Below the pieces are notes generated by a model that saw nothing but the letters and a program-made list of their open reading frames with translations, was not told the DNA's origin and did not search any database. DNA of 64,000 nucleotides from CAVVFX01 sp963747535 (GTDB taxonomy: Bacteria > Acidobacteriota > Terriglobia > Bryobacterales > Bryobacteraceae): NCBI GenBank assembly GCA_963747535.1, contig CAVVFX010000016.1, forward strand, positions 1-64,000, given 5' to 3'. The position numbers and the translations under genes are program-made. Shown here piece after piece: positions 16,413-25,390 of the stretch; within the stretch, counting starts at the first letter, position 1, and the number at the start of each line of letters is the position of its first letter.

Positions 16413-17855
16413 TCAGTTGCTGCCGAATTTACTAAACGGAATGGCGTCTTCGATGTGGATGCGGAAGCTCACTACGGAAGCAGGTCCGCGGTCTTGGTTG
16501 TACCCCGGATCCGCGACGTGCTGGTAGTCGATCGCGACCGAAATCCCGCGCCAGACATGAGCCGTATAGTACGTCTCAAAGATCTTCTCCAGGCCGTAGT
16601 TGAGTCTGCCATCACCAAGGATGAATCCCAGCCCACCCAGAGCCAGATAGCGCCTGTGATCACCGGAAAGTCCGTTTGCAACAAACGCAGCGCCCACTTT
16701 GTCCTCAGGTCTCCGCCATCTCTTGCCCCGAAAATCCATGCCCATCGCCCCGGTCCGGTCGATTTCCGTGTAGGCGAATGATTCCGTGGCCCCATCGTTC
16801 CATCCCAGGCGTGCAAACGCCCGCCATGAACTGGTCAGTTCCTGTTCAGCGTTCAAGCCGAAACCGTATTTCACGCTTCCCTGCTTGCGGTAGAGGGTGA
16901 TGTCCGGAACCGAATCCTTGCCTGAAAGGTAACCGTTGATCGCCTGCGCGTAGCTCCCCATATCGGCGTGATTCACGAAACTCAGCACCCGCACCACGCT
17001 GGCACGCTTCGGAAGCAAAGCCGGGTGATATTCGAATTCGAGGTTTTCCCCGCGAGCGCGAGCGATGTCCCAGTCGAGCTTGATACCGTTGGCGACCGTC
17101 GGCATCAACATCTCGCCAAAGCGGGCTGCCCAGGATTCTGCGTAGTATTCTGCCACCAGTCCATATGTGTATCCGCGCGTGTCCGCCGCGTAATCATAGG
17201 CGCCGTTGTTAACGACCGCCCAGTTCATGAACTGGAGATGACTATCGCTGCCAACCGAGTTCAGGTCGAAGAAATCGACCGTGCTCATCTTTCCCGCCCG
17301 GAGTTCCAGGCGTCGCACGGGAACGGTCGAGGCGAGTGCCAGGGGATTGCGCGTAGCCTCAGTCGTTTCCTTGCTCAGAGGAATCGTATAGTGCAGCATC
17401 ACTCGCGCGATATAGGGATCCTCGGAAAGCGATGGATTGCGAACCACGTCCACGTTGGTAAAGCCCGCGATGTCGAGAGCATTGCTCAATCCGGCTCCGC
17501 CGGCGCTTTCGACATCGGCAAGGATTTCCAGCGTCTGCGTAATCTGGAAGCCCGTATAGAGTGTTTCGACCCTTGACGTAGCGTGTTCCCGATCAGGCAG
17601 GAAGCTATTCGGGCCGGAGTATTCCGCATCGAACGTCGGATGCTGCTGGCGAATGAAATTGGCTTGTGCGGAAATCCAGAACCGGTCCCAGAACGATTCC
17701 TGACCACCCCATGAAGAGTCTGGCATTGACGAGCCTGGCAACGAAGTTGCTGCCTGCGAAGGCGCAGGGGGGTCACCGCACTGAGCAAGCGAGGGCCAGG
17801 GCGCAAAAATCAGCAAGACAAATAGCAGTCGCAATGCCTTACCATGGTTGTGCAC
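16413..17855 (-). CDS. Carbohydrate-selective porin, OprB family
   Basis: About 480 residues from a GTG at 17855; a GTG at 17939 gives a longer, less likely head. A signal peptide (ALRLLFVLLIFAPWPSLAQ) is followed by a beta-barrel rich in aromatic and glycine residues, with the OprB signatures LQFMNWAVVNNGAYDYAADT and YTYGLVAEYYAESWAARFGE and a last strand of the pattern VVSFRIHIEDAIPF. OprB porins let sugars cross the outer membrane. It is divergent from the pstS-like gene, with about 95 bases shared between the starts. Confidence 0.85.
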   Translation of the reverse strand: MHNHGKALRLLFVLLIFAPWPSLAQCGDPPAPSQAATSLPGSSMPDSSWGGQESFWDRFWISAQANFIRQQHPTFDAEYSGPNSFLPDREHATSRVETLYTGFQITQTLEILADVESAGGAGLSNALDIAGFTNVDVVRNPSLSEDPYIARVMLHYTIPLSKETTEATRNPLALASTVPVRRLELRAGKMSTVDFFDLNSVGSDSHLQFMNWAVVNNGAYDYAADTRGYTYGLVAEYYAESWAARFGEMLMPTVANGIKLDWDIARARGENLEFEYHPALLPKRASVVRVLSFVNHADMGSYAQAINGYLSGKDSVPDITLYRKQGSVKYGFGLNAEQELTSSWRAFARLGWNDGATESFAYTEIDRTGAMGMDFRGKRWRRPEDKVGAAFVANGLSGDHRRYLALGGLGFILGDGRLNYGLEKIFETYYTAHVWRGISVAIDYQHVADPGYNQDRGPASVVSFRIHIEDAIPFSKFGSN

Positions 17856-17950
17856 ATCCTGCGGGGAAGTCAACGGTTCGACCGCGTTACACCGAAAATT
17901 CACGGCTCCGTAACAGCTATGAAACCTTAGTGGGGGCACCCGATGTCAGG

Positions 17951-19423
17951 ATGAGAGATACACTGACCATGACCGCCTTCCGGAAGAGCTGGATTGCCCG
18001 TCTTACCTGCTTCGTAATAGCTATGTCATTCCCGGCATGGCAAGCCCTTGCCTGGCAATCCTCTGGAATCAGACGGCTCTACGTCGAACCTTTCACCACT
18101 AAGGCAGGTTCGGAGAAACTGCGCGGTGACCTTATCGCCGAACTCCAGAAGGTCAACTCCATCTCGCTGGAGTCGAGCGAAGCGAGCGCTGACGTAATAT
18201 TGGGTGGCGGCGGAGACATTTGGGTCAAAGGATACCGCAGCCTCAACCCGAGATCCGGCAGGTTGCCGTCTAACGGGACACCAGTCTATGCGGGCTATCT
18301 ATCGGTAGAGCTGAAAGACCCGAAGGGTGAGACTCTTTGGTCGTGTCTGCTCACGCCCGGGTCCGGATCGGCGGACGTTTCCAGAGATCTCTCCAAGCGG
18401 ATTGCGAAACTTGTGGTGGAAGCTTTGGGGCAGCATCAGGCCTTCCCGCCGACTGCACCACCGCCCCAACCCACGACAGTTCTCAAAGGGGCAGGCGCGA
18501 CGTTCCCGTACCCGGTCTATGCAAAATGGTTCACAAATTACAGACGACAAAATCCGCACCTCGAAATCACATACGACCCTGTGGGGTCGGAGGCGGGCCT
18601 TCGCAGACTGCTGGCCGGGACAGTGGACTTCGCCGCCTCGGACAGCCCGGAAATGATTCGTGAGCTTTGGCCTGACTCAGGAGGGAAATGTTTGTTCTTC
18701 CCCTCCGTAATCGGAGCCGTGGTTCCGATCGTGAACCTGCCTGGAGTTCCCGGTGACATCGCATTCACACCGGAGGCCCTCGCCGGTATCTATCTCGGGA
18801 AGATCAGGAAATGGAACGATCCGGTCTTGACACAAACCAATCGCGGCCTTCGTCTTCCCGATCTTGACATCGTAGTGGTTCATCGATTGGACGGGAGTGG
18901 CACGAGCTATGCCTGGACTGACTATCTTTCCAAGGTCAGCCCCGAGTGGAAGACTGATATCGGCCACAGTTTGTCGCCTCATTGGCCGACCGGCCGGTCT
19001 GCAACCGGCAACGACGGCGTCGCCAAACTCGTGAAAGAGCTGGGAGGATCGATTGGCTATGTCGAATTCATCTATGCGCTACAGAACCGGCTGAGCTTCG
19101 GAAAAGTTCGGAATCGGAGCGGCGAATTTGTTGCGGCCAGCCTGGAAAGCATGGCGGTAGCCGCAAACCAGTCGCTTGAAATAGGTGACGACTTGAAAAT
19201 CTCGATTGTGAACTCTGGAGGGGCGGGAGCCTACCCGATCGCGTCGTTCACGTGGTTTGTAACGCCTGCCCACATCCCCGACGATGCGAAACGAAAGTCC
19301 ATAACAGGTTTCCTAAGGTGGATGTTGGGGCCAGGCCAAACACAAGCCGCTGCGTTGGGCTATCTTTCATTGCCAAAGGATCTCGTAAGCAGAGAACTGG
19401 CTGCAATCGATCGGATTCGCTGA
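17951..19423 (+). CDS. PstS-type phosphate-binding protein with an extra N-terminal domain
   Basis: 490 residues from the ATG at 17951 (17969 is possible). After a signal peptide (about 1-34) comes a domain of about 125 residues (RRLYVEPFTTKAG...GGGGDIWVKGYRSL...ETLWSCLLTPGSG) that resembles small outer-membrane lipoprotein folds more than a transporter. A PPPQP linker leads to the PstS domain (about 170-490) with LKGAGATFPYPVYAKWF, DFAASDSP, RLDGSGTSYAWTDYLSK and GSIGYVEFIYAL, all phosphate-binding signatures. No pstCAB genes are near, so it may act as an orphan sensor or work with a transporter elsewhere. Confidence 0.85.
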   Translation: MRDTLTMTAFRKSWIARLTCFVIAMSFPAWQALAWQSSGIRRLYVEPFTTKAGSEKLRGDLIAELQKVNSISLESSEASADVILGGGGDIWVKGYRSLNPRSGRLPSNGTPVYAGYLSVELKDPKGETLWSCLLTPGSGSADVSRDLSKRIAKLVVEALGQHQAFPPTAPPPQPTTVLKGAGATFPYPVYAKWFTNYRRQNPHLEITYDPVGSEAGLRRLLAGTVDFAASDSPEMIRELWPDSGGKCLFFPSVIGAVVPIVNLPGVPGDIAFTPEALAGIYLGKIRKWNDPVLTQTNRGLRLPDLDIVVVHRLDGSGTSYAWTDYLSKVSPEWKTDIGHSLSPHWPTGRSATGNDGVAKLVKELGGSIGYVEFIYALQNRLSFGKVRNRSGEFVAASLESMAVAANQSLEIGDDLKISIVNSGGAGAYPIASFTWFVTPAHIPDDAKRKSITGFLRWMLGPGQTQAAALGYLSLPKDLVSRELAAIDRIR

Positions 19424-19468
19424 ATCCGAACAGGACTGCGAAGCCGCCCTGGCAACGCGACCGAGGCC

Positions 19469-21490
19469 CTACGGGAGGACAGTTGCGCCGGACGACAACG
19501 TCACGTGCCCGATGGTTCGGTAGCTGCTCAGATCTGCCGAATATCCCGCGTTGTAACCTGCGAAGATCAGGTTGATGGTGTTCGAGCTTCCCCACATGGC
19601 GTTAGGGTTGTAGACGCGTCCTCCAAACCAGAATTGAGTCGCGCCGATCACCGGCGAATTCGCCGGGATGGTGACCGTCAAGCCAGACGCCGGGTCGGTG
19701 ACATTGGAGACCGTGTTCACCGACGCGATTGGATTGTTGATGCTGTTGATCACCGTCCAATTGACTAAGTCGGTGGACTCCGCATATACGATTGCGTGGA
19801 AGCCGTCCGAATCGCCGTCCAGACAATTGCCGCCGCCATAGAACAAACCCCACTTGTTGTTCGGCAACTTCACTAAAGAGCCGCTCGGAGCCACATAGCG
19901 GATGCCGGAGTACGAAACCGTAGTCGGATCGTTCAGGCCATTGACGGCTCCCAGATCGGTGAAGTGCACGCCGTCGGGGGTGGTCGCAAGCCGTATCACT
20001 TCCAGGTCGTGGTTGGCCGCGGCCCCGGAGGGCGTCGAACCGCACTGTTGCGCGATCGGTAGAATGAAATCGCCGCTCAAGGTCTTGTCGACGTAGAGTA
20101 CTTTCACCGGGTAAGTATTCGGCACGGCCGCCAGGATTCCGTCCGGATTCGTTAATCCGGTTGTATTCACTGGTTCATCCGTTTCCGGCTTGGTTCCGTT
20201 CATTGTGCCCAATACGTTGACTTCGTCAAAACGCCAGTTGCCCGAGTTGTTGTTGTAGACGGTGGGCTGGTTGGTGGCGGAGAGCGTCGCACCGGTGTAA
20301 GTCGGCGCACCAGGTCCAGTGTAGGCAGGGTCGTAGACAGAAACCAACCGCACGCCAAATTTGGAATTATTATTGACTCCCGTGATACCCAACGCGTGAA
20401 AGTCGATTGTGATCTGGTTTAGAAATCCGCCGCCCGAGGGCGCGACCTGAATGGGCCCCACGTTGGTCCAGGTGCTGCCATCCGTCGTGTACTGCGCCTG
20501 CAGGTCGCGGATGCCTTGAGCGGTGGTGTACCAGTCGTATTGAAAAACGATGTAGGAATAGCCCAAGGTGCTCACGTCGAATTCGACTCCCTGCGTCTCC
20601 TGGGGAGCCGCCGTGTTCCAGCCGTTCCCGGTGCCTGCTCCGTTGTTGGTAGCGGGGCCGCGCACGCGCCACGCATTCGAGTCATTGCCGGAAGCAGGAT
20701 CAGAGCTTCCCGAGGTCGCGGTGACATCGCAACTGGTCACGCTGCCTACGGTGGGCGGAGTGGTACTGAACGTGTAGCTATTAGTCATCCCCAATGCGGT
20801 AGCAGTTCCCGTTCCCGTGGAGGGCGCCGGGCTGTTGTTGATGCCGCCGGTGTTCTTGTCATTGTTGAAATTCCAGCCTGCGATCACGTTCGTGGTAGGC
20901 GGATTCTCAAAAATGCTGACCGGTGGAATCCCGTTCAATGGTTGGCCCGCCTTTGGCGTGGGTATATGTACCAACAGGCCGTCGGAATCGACATGGCCCG
21001 TTCTGCGGTCCAACAGATGGAGCCACGAGGCCCCGCCGAAAGACAGTACAAACGGATGCCCCTCGCCATCATCGTTGCCGCTGCTATTGGTGTCGCTAGT
21101 GGGGCAAGCCGTAGTCAACTGCAGCGCTATTTGTTGAAACTGCCAGGTCTGGCCTCCATCGGTGGAATTGGCTGCTACCGTCGCTTCATTAATGTTGCGC
21201 GGACGATAGTCGAAATAACCCTGCAGGTTGAGCCCGCGCCCCGCGATAAATGGAAAATAAAAAGGCTGAAATGTGCTGACCGTACTCGATGGGTTCACCA
21301 ACGGCACGCCATTCGCACAGTAGGCAATCGGCCCGCTGAAAGGGCCGCCTTGCGAGAGAGTCCACGGTCCTCCAGCCAGCGTGGTCTGGATGGGTGAATT
21401 GGCAGCAGTCCATTGCACCTGCGCTGGAAGAACGGCTGGTGCGAGCAGTGCCGCGCTCAGCCCCAGAGTCAAATATCCTATTGCGTTCAT
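19469..21490 (-). CDS. Large secreted beta-propeller-like protein, function unknown
   Basis: 673 residues with a signal peptide (LGLSAALLAPAVLPA). The body is rich in Gly, Asn, Ser and Thr. N- and C-terminal parts carry strands typical of five-bladed propellers or sialidase-like glycosidases (STDGGQTWQFQQ, PDGVHFTDLGAV, PNNKWGLFYGGG, YAESTDLVNWTVI). A middle insertion (about 220-420) looks like a carbohydrate-binding jelly roll (GWNFNNDKNTG, VFQYDWYTTAQGIRDL). No catalytic residues could be fixed. It is 51 bases downstream of the PEP-CTERM gene at 21542 on the same strand. Confidence 0.7.
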   Translation of the reverse strand: MNAIGYLTLGLSAALLAPAVLPAQVQWTAANSPIQTTLAGGPWTLSQGGPFSGPIAYCANGVPLVNPSSTVSTFQPFYFPFIAGRGLNLQGYFDYRPRNINEATVAANSTDGGQTWQFQQIALQLTTACPTSDTNSSGNDDGEGHPFVLSFGGASWLHLLDRRTGHVDSDGLLVHIPTPKAGQPLNGIPPVSIFENPPTTNVIAGWNFNNDKNTGGINNSPAPSTGTGTATALGMTNSYTFSTTPPTVGSVTSCDVTATSGSSDPASGNDSNAWRVRGPATNNGAGTGNGWNTAAPQETQGVEFDVSTLGYSYIVFQYDWYTTAQGIRDLQAQYTTDGSTWTNVGPIQVAPSGGGFLNQITIDFHALGITGVNNNSKFGVRLVSVYDPAYTGPGAPTYTGATLSATNQPTVYNNNSGNWRFDEVNVLGTMNGTKPETDEPVNTTGLTNPDGILAAVPNTYPVKVLYVDKTLSGDFILPIAQQCGSTPSGAAANHDLEVIRLATTPDGVHFTDLGAVNGLNDPTTVSYSGIRYVAPSGSLVKLPNNKWGLFYGGGNCLDGDSDGFHAIVYAESTDLVNWTVINSINNPIASVNTVSNVTDPASGLTVTIPANSPVIGATQFWFGGRVYNPNAMWGSSNTINLIFAGYNAGYSADLSSYRTIGHVTLSSGATVLP

Positions 21491-21541
21491 GTCGGAGTCT
21501 CCTTTGGATAATCTGCAAGTCTCGAAAGATGGGGGAGCGAA

Positions 21542-22111
21542 TTATCGCGCGCCGGGTCGTCGCAGCAACGCAAGACCGAGCAATACACAGCCCGCGACTG
21601 CAAAAGTTCCAGGCTCGGGACTGACCTGAAGATCCAGCGTTGTCACACCGGTCTGCACCGAAAAGGGATAGTCCTGGACGACCGTGAAGTCGAGCGAGCC
21701 CGCCTTCAGCGCTGGTGTAAGGCTAGTCAGATTTGCCGCCGTAAAGGTGTAAGACCACGCAGTAGGTGTAAAGAATCCGTTGCCCGAAAAGCAGGGATCG
21801 CTCACGCTGTCACACCCAGCCACCTGTATGCCTCCGCCATTCACGTAGTAATCGCTCAAGGCCGTGTCCGGCTCTACATCGTTGTTTCCGAATGTCCCCG
21901 AGATAGTTGCGCCGACGATGCTTACGCCGGTAGGGATAGAGAAAGTAAAGGTGCCGATAAGGACACTGGCGAGCGGATAAGTCTGAGTGAAGTCGTAGGC
22001 CGGTCCGTTATATTCGGCAACCGTAGCGATTACATCCGCTTTCGCGCTGGGTGACATACCCGTCAGAAATCCTGCGAAAAGGCAGAGTGTCAGGTTCGCT
22101 GTTCTTGTCAC
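21542..22111 (-). CDS. PEP-CTERM sorted secreted protein
   Basis: 189 residues, GTG start at 22111 with GGAGG eight bases upstream. Signal peptide (about 1-25), then a beta-rich domain of about 135 residues with one disulfide candidate (AGCDSVSDPCFSG), then the PEP-CTERM tripartite tail: SPEPGTF, a hydrophobic segment AVAGCVLLGLALL and a basic end RRPGAR. The tail directs proteins to the exosortase pathway and surface polymer matrix. No exosortase gene is in the window. A palindrome about 75 bases upstream may be an operator. Confidence 0.85.
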   Translation of the reverse strand: MTRTANLTLCLFAGFLTGMSPSAKADVIATVAEYNGPAYDFTQTYPLASVLIGTFTFSIPTGVSIVGATISGTFGNNDVEPDTALSDYYVNGGGIQVAGCDSVSDPCFSGNGFFTPTAWSYTFTAANLTSLTPALKAGSLDFTVVQDYPFSVQTGVTTLDLQVSPEPGTFAVAGCVLLGLALLRRPGAR

Positions 22112-22185
22112 GAGTAAAGCCTCCGGATGCCAGTATACGTCGTCTGATTAACTCCAATAAGTCATTCATTGACTATTGCTTTGAC

Positions 22186-22203
22186 TGTTACACTCATGTA
22201 ACA
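22186..22203. promoter_or_regulatory. Palindromic operator-like site upstream of the PEP-CTERM gene
   Basis: TGTTACACTCATGTAACA has 7-base arms TGTTACA/TGTAACA around four bases. It sits in an AT-rich part of the 393-base gap between the ThuA gene and the PEP-CTERM gene. Binding protein unknown; nothing else recognised in this gap. Confidence 0.4.
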
Positions 22204-22504
22204 AAGCCTGTAAATAAAAGCACCAAACGAGGTGGTGAGATCCAGCAAGACACTGTAGCGCGACGGTCGGAGTCCAAGGACAGATCGATGACGATCGCAA
22301 GACTGTTTGGTGAATCGAGCGCTTGCCGCGTAAACTGCATCGAGCACGAAAAGCTGGAGGATCGGGAGGACCGGGTCGACCACGACGACGCAGATGAGTG
22401 GGAACCGGAGCGGGTTGACTCCTAGAGTGCCGGGATGGGGCGGGGAAGCTGGCTTCGATGATGTTACTAAAATCGCTGGTCGGTGGGGAATGGCCGGGGG
22501 ATGT

Positions 22505-23356
22505 TTACGTTTCGTGCAGAAGCCACTTCACTGCGTTCTTCTGCATTTTTTCGAATTCCGGGTTCCATAACGCCGTCATTGCGTGACCGGGAGCAAAGAA
22601 GCAGACACGGCCCTTGCCGTAGTCGTATGCCCACGCCGCTTCGCAGGTGTTGCTGGGCGTTCCTTCGCGTCCTGCTTTATAAGTAAGGTTGTCTTCATTT
22701 ACACTCATCGCCAGCACGTGCTTAGGATCTTTCTCGTAGATAAGGAAGTGCTGTTCGTCCGTAATCACAAAGTCGTTGACGCCCTTTGTAATAGGGTGAT
22801 CGTGATTGATGATTTTTACTTTGAACGGCCGGACAGGGGGATGACCAATGATGGTCGCGCCCTGGACGTCGCGATAATCCTTCCTCATCAGCGAAAGCCG
22901 GCTATTGTTGTGCCATGCCCAAAGCGATCCGCCTTCCTCGACCCAACGCTTGATGTCCTTGCACTGCTCATCGGTGATCGTGGCGACGAAAGTGCGGTCA
23001 AGCTTCCTTTGAATCGGGGGAACGCTCACAACGTCGACGGTTATGTTGCTGTAACCGCCGGGGTGACGGGTGCCATTGCGGAAAAGAATCAGGATCTTGT
23101 ACCGTTTGAGATTTTCATACGTGATCAACTTCTCCTCATCGGTGAAGTCTATGGTTAGTCCTGCGTCCCGCACCAGAGTGGCCTGAAACGCGGTTCGGTA
23201 AACATCGGAATTGTGCGACTCATCGCCGATTACGGCGAGCGCCACTGCGTTTGCACCGTTTCCGGTTGTCGCGCCGGCCTGAAGGAGGGGGGCGGCCACT
23301 CCCGCGGTTCCGACAGCGCTCATCAGAGAGCGGCGAGTTAGCTTCTTATTGTTCAT
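22505..23356 (-). CDS. ThuA-domain secreted protein with Tat signal
   Basis: 283 residues. The N-terminus NKKLTRRSLMSAVGTAG is a twin-arginine signal, followed by a ThuA-like glutamine-amidotransferase-fold domain: ALAVIGDESHNSDVYRTAF, ERWVEEGGSLWAWHNNS-type loop and AYDYGKGRVCFFAPGHAMTA. ThuA proteins are tied to trehalose and other sugar use in several bacteria and to Planctomycetes/Acidobacteria sugar-degradation loci, but the reaction is not firmly known. GGAG precedes the start. It stands alone. Confidence 0.85.
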   Translation of the reverse strand: MNNKKLTRRSLMSAVGTAGVAAPLLQAGATTGNGANAVALAVIGDESHNSDVYRTAFQATLVRDAGLTIDFTDEEKLITYENLKRYKILILFRNGTRHPGGYSNITVDVVSVPPIQRKLDRTFVATITDEQCKDIKRWVEEGGSLWAWHNNSRLSLMRKDYRDVQGATIIGHPPVRPFKVKIINHDHPITKGVNDFVITDEQHFLIYEKDPKHVLAMSVNEDNLTYKAGREGTPSNTCEAAWAYDYGKGRVCFFAPGHAMTALWNPEFEKMQKNAVKWLLHET

Positions 23357-23615
23357 GCTTTCTCCTTAGTGTTGGGTGTCAGATGCTCCAGAATATGTGC
23401 TGATCGCTGCGCTTACCAAAACAGTGTGAGCGAGACCAGTAGTTCGCGATTGGTTATAACGATACCCATCGTAGTACATGTAGAAAAAGGTCTTGTTCTG
23501 GGGTCATCGGGGCTCGTCCTTCTATCTTTTTACTGTTTCGCCACGTTCCTAACGAAGCGTCCCTTGGAAGCAAAGAGAATTATCATGAAAGACGTGCCCG
23601 AGTCAACCAGGGATA

Positions 23616-23879
23616 TTGCTCGAGCCAGATTACGCGGAGGCCCATAACAATCTGGGGGTAGCCTTAGCGATGTCCAAGGGGCGGTTGCCGGAGGCAATCT
23701 CCGTCAAACGGCGCTGCGAATCAAACCCGATTACGCTCAAGCGCATTCCAATCTCGGAGATGCATTCTTGCAACCGCCTGGACGTATGCCAGATGCGATC
23801 GCTCAGTATGAAGCGGCGTTGAAGGCAATTGCTGGATCGGTTACGGATGCGCCGAAATTGATTTCGCAGGCAATCTAGA
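23616..23879 (+). pseudogene. TPR-repeat protein remnant
   Basis: Two TPR units are readable but in different frames: LEPDYAEAHNNLGVALAMSK followed by GRLPEAIS, then, after a shift near 23705, ALRIKPDYAQAHSNLGDAFL and DAIAQYEAALKAIAG to a TAG at 23877-23879. No start region or upstream domain remains. It is the tail of a larger Acidobacterial TPR/O-GlcNAc-transferase-like protein and ends exactly at the edge of MITE copy 2. Confidence 0.65.
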
Positions 23880-23975
23880 GTACCCACTTGCAAAAGTTCG
23901 TGGCTCGGAAGTTGTTGCTGAGCCGCGCGCGTAAGCAAGCGGTTCCGTATGCCAATTTTTGCAAGTTGGTACTAA
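23877..23975 (+). repeat. MITE-like repeat, copy 2
   Basis: Core 23881-23971 with ends TACCCACTTGCAAAAGTT and AATTTTTGCAAGTTGGTA, centre CTGAGCCGCGCGCGTAAGC. Flanks are AGAG and CTAA rather than CTAG. Its right end supplies the stop codon (TAG, minus strand, 23972-23974) of the DUF1501 gene. Confidence 0.85.
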
Positions 23976-25390
23976 CTCAGAGCCTTGCGGACCACATTAC
24001 CGCGCACCCCGGTTAGCCGCGTGTTCATCCCGGAATAGAAGTACGTCAGCTTGGTGTGATCGAGTCCCATCAAATGCAGGACGGTCGCGTGCAGATCGGA
24101 AACGTGGCAGAGATCTTCAACGGCGCCGAAGCCGAGTTCGTCAGTCGCGCCGATGGCTTGGCCACCCTTCACCCCGGCCCCCGCTAGCCACATGCTAAAG
24201 CCATGCCAGTTGTGGTCCCGGCCGGGTTTACCCACTCCTTCGCTGGTCGGCGTACGTCCGAACTCTCCGCCCCAGATGAGAAGTGTGTCGTCCCATAACC
24301 CGCTGCGCTTCAGGTCCGTCATCAATGCAGCGATGGGCTGATCGGTCTCTCCGGCATGCAGCGTATGATTGCCGATGCAGTCGTTATGTCCGTCCCACGT
24401 ATCTTCGATGTGGCCACCTCCGGAATACAGTTGGATGAAGCGAACGCCCTTCTCGAGCAGTCGGCGAGTGATGAGGCATTTGCGTCCGAAGTCAGTCGTT
24501 CGTTTGTCGTTGAGACCGTACATCTCGCGCGTCTGTTCGCTCTCCTTTCCCAGGTCCACCACTTCGGCCGCGGCCGTCTGCATTTTGTAGGCAAGTTCAT
24601 ACGAGAGAATCCGAGCGGACATCTCCGATTCGTTAGGATGAGTTTCGAGATGCTGCTCATTGAGCGTCTTTAACAGATTGAGCGAATCGCGTTGCGTCCG
24701 ATCCGACGTTCCGGCAGGTGTGGTGAGATCGAGCAGGGGCGCTCCGGTGCTGCGGAAGAGCGTGCCCTGGAAGGCGGCAGGCATGTATCCAGCGGTCCAG
24801 TTGGACGGCCCGCTGATCGGGCCTCCTCGCGGGTCGGTCATGACCACGAAACTTGGCAAGCTCTCGTTCTCCGAACCTAAGCCGTAGCTGACCCATGAAC
24901 CCATGCTAGGCTTGCCGATCACCACGTTGCCGGTGTTCATCTGCAAGCACCCGGAAGCATGGGCGGCGGTATCCGTGTACATAGATCGGATGACGCACAA
25001 GTCGTCGGCGTACTTCGAAGTATGCGGGAACAGGCTGCTGATTTCGAGACCGCTCTGCCCACACTTCTTGAACTCGAACGGCGACTGCATCAGGTTGCCG
25101 ATCGGCCGCCCATTCGAACCGACGACGAGTTTGCCTTGATACGGTTGGCCGTCGTATTTCGCCAGTGCGGGCTTCGGATCAAACGTGTCGATGTGGCTCG
25201 GCGCACCATTCATGAAAAGAAAGACGACTCGCTTTGCCTTGGCGGGAAAATGCGGGGCCTTGGGCGCCAGGGGATTGATGGAAGCTGCGTTCGCATCTCG
25301 CGAGAGGAGATCGATGAGCGGCAGTATGGCGAATCCCCCGCCAAACTTCATGAACATTTCGCGGCGGCTAATCGACATAAGCGAACTCAT
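23972..25390 (-). CDS. DUF1501 secreted protein (sulfatase-like fold)
   Basis: 472 residues. Tat-type N-terminus (ISRREMFMKFGGGFAILPL), then the DUF1501 domain with AKRVVFLFMNGAPSHIDTFD, DDTLLIWGGEFGRTPTSEG and RDHNWHGFSMWLAGAGVKGG, motifs of the alkaline-phosphatase/sulfatase superfamily. In Planctomycetes and Acidobacteria it always accompanies DUF1549/DUF1553 cytochrome-type proteins and is thought to take part in polysaccharide breakdown or surface redox chemistry. Start overlaps the end of the upstream DUF1549 gene by 23 bases, so they are coupled. Stop codon falls at the edge of a MITE. Confidence 0.92.
   Translation of the reverse strand: MSSLMSISRREMFMKFGGGFAILPLIDLLSRDANAASINPLAPKAPHFPAKAKRVVFLFMNGAPSHIDTFDPKPALAKYDGQPYQGKLVVGSNGRPIGNLMQSPFEFKKCGQSGLEISSLFPHTSKYADDLCVIRSMYTDTAAHASGCLQMNTGNVVIGKPSMGSWVSYGLGSENESLPSFVVMTDPRGGPISGPSNWTAGYMPAAFQGTLFRSTGAPLLDLTTPAGTSDRTQRDSLNLLKTLNEQHLETHPNESEMSARILSYELAYKMQTAAAEVVDLGKESEQTREMYGLNDKRTTDFGRKCLITRRLLEKGVRFIQLYSGGGHIEDTWDGHNDCIGNHTLHAGETDQPIAALMTDLKRSGLWDDTLLIWGGEFGRTPTSEGVGKPGRDHNWHGFSMWLAGAGVKGGQAIGATDELGFGAVEDLCHVSDLHATVLHLMGLDHTKLTYFYSGMNTRLTGVRGNVVRKALS

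Noticed and set aside
17856..17950. Possible Pho box between the OprB and pstS-like genes (GTTTCATAGCTGTTAC)
   Set aside because: The two half-repeats are not at the 11-base period needed and match poorly.
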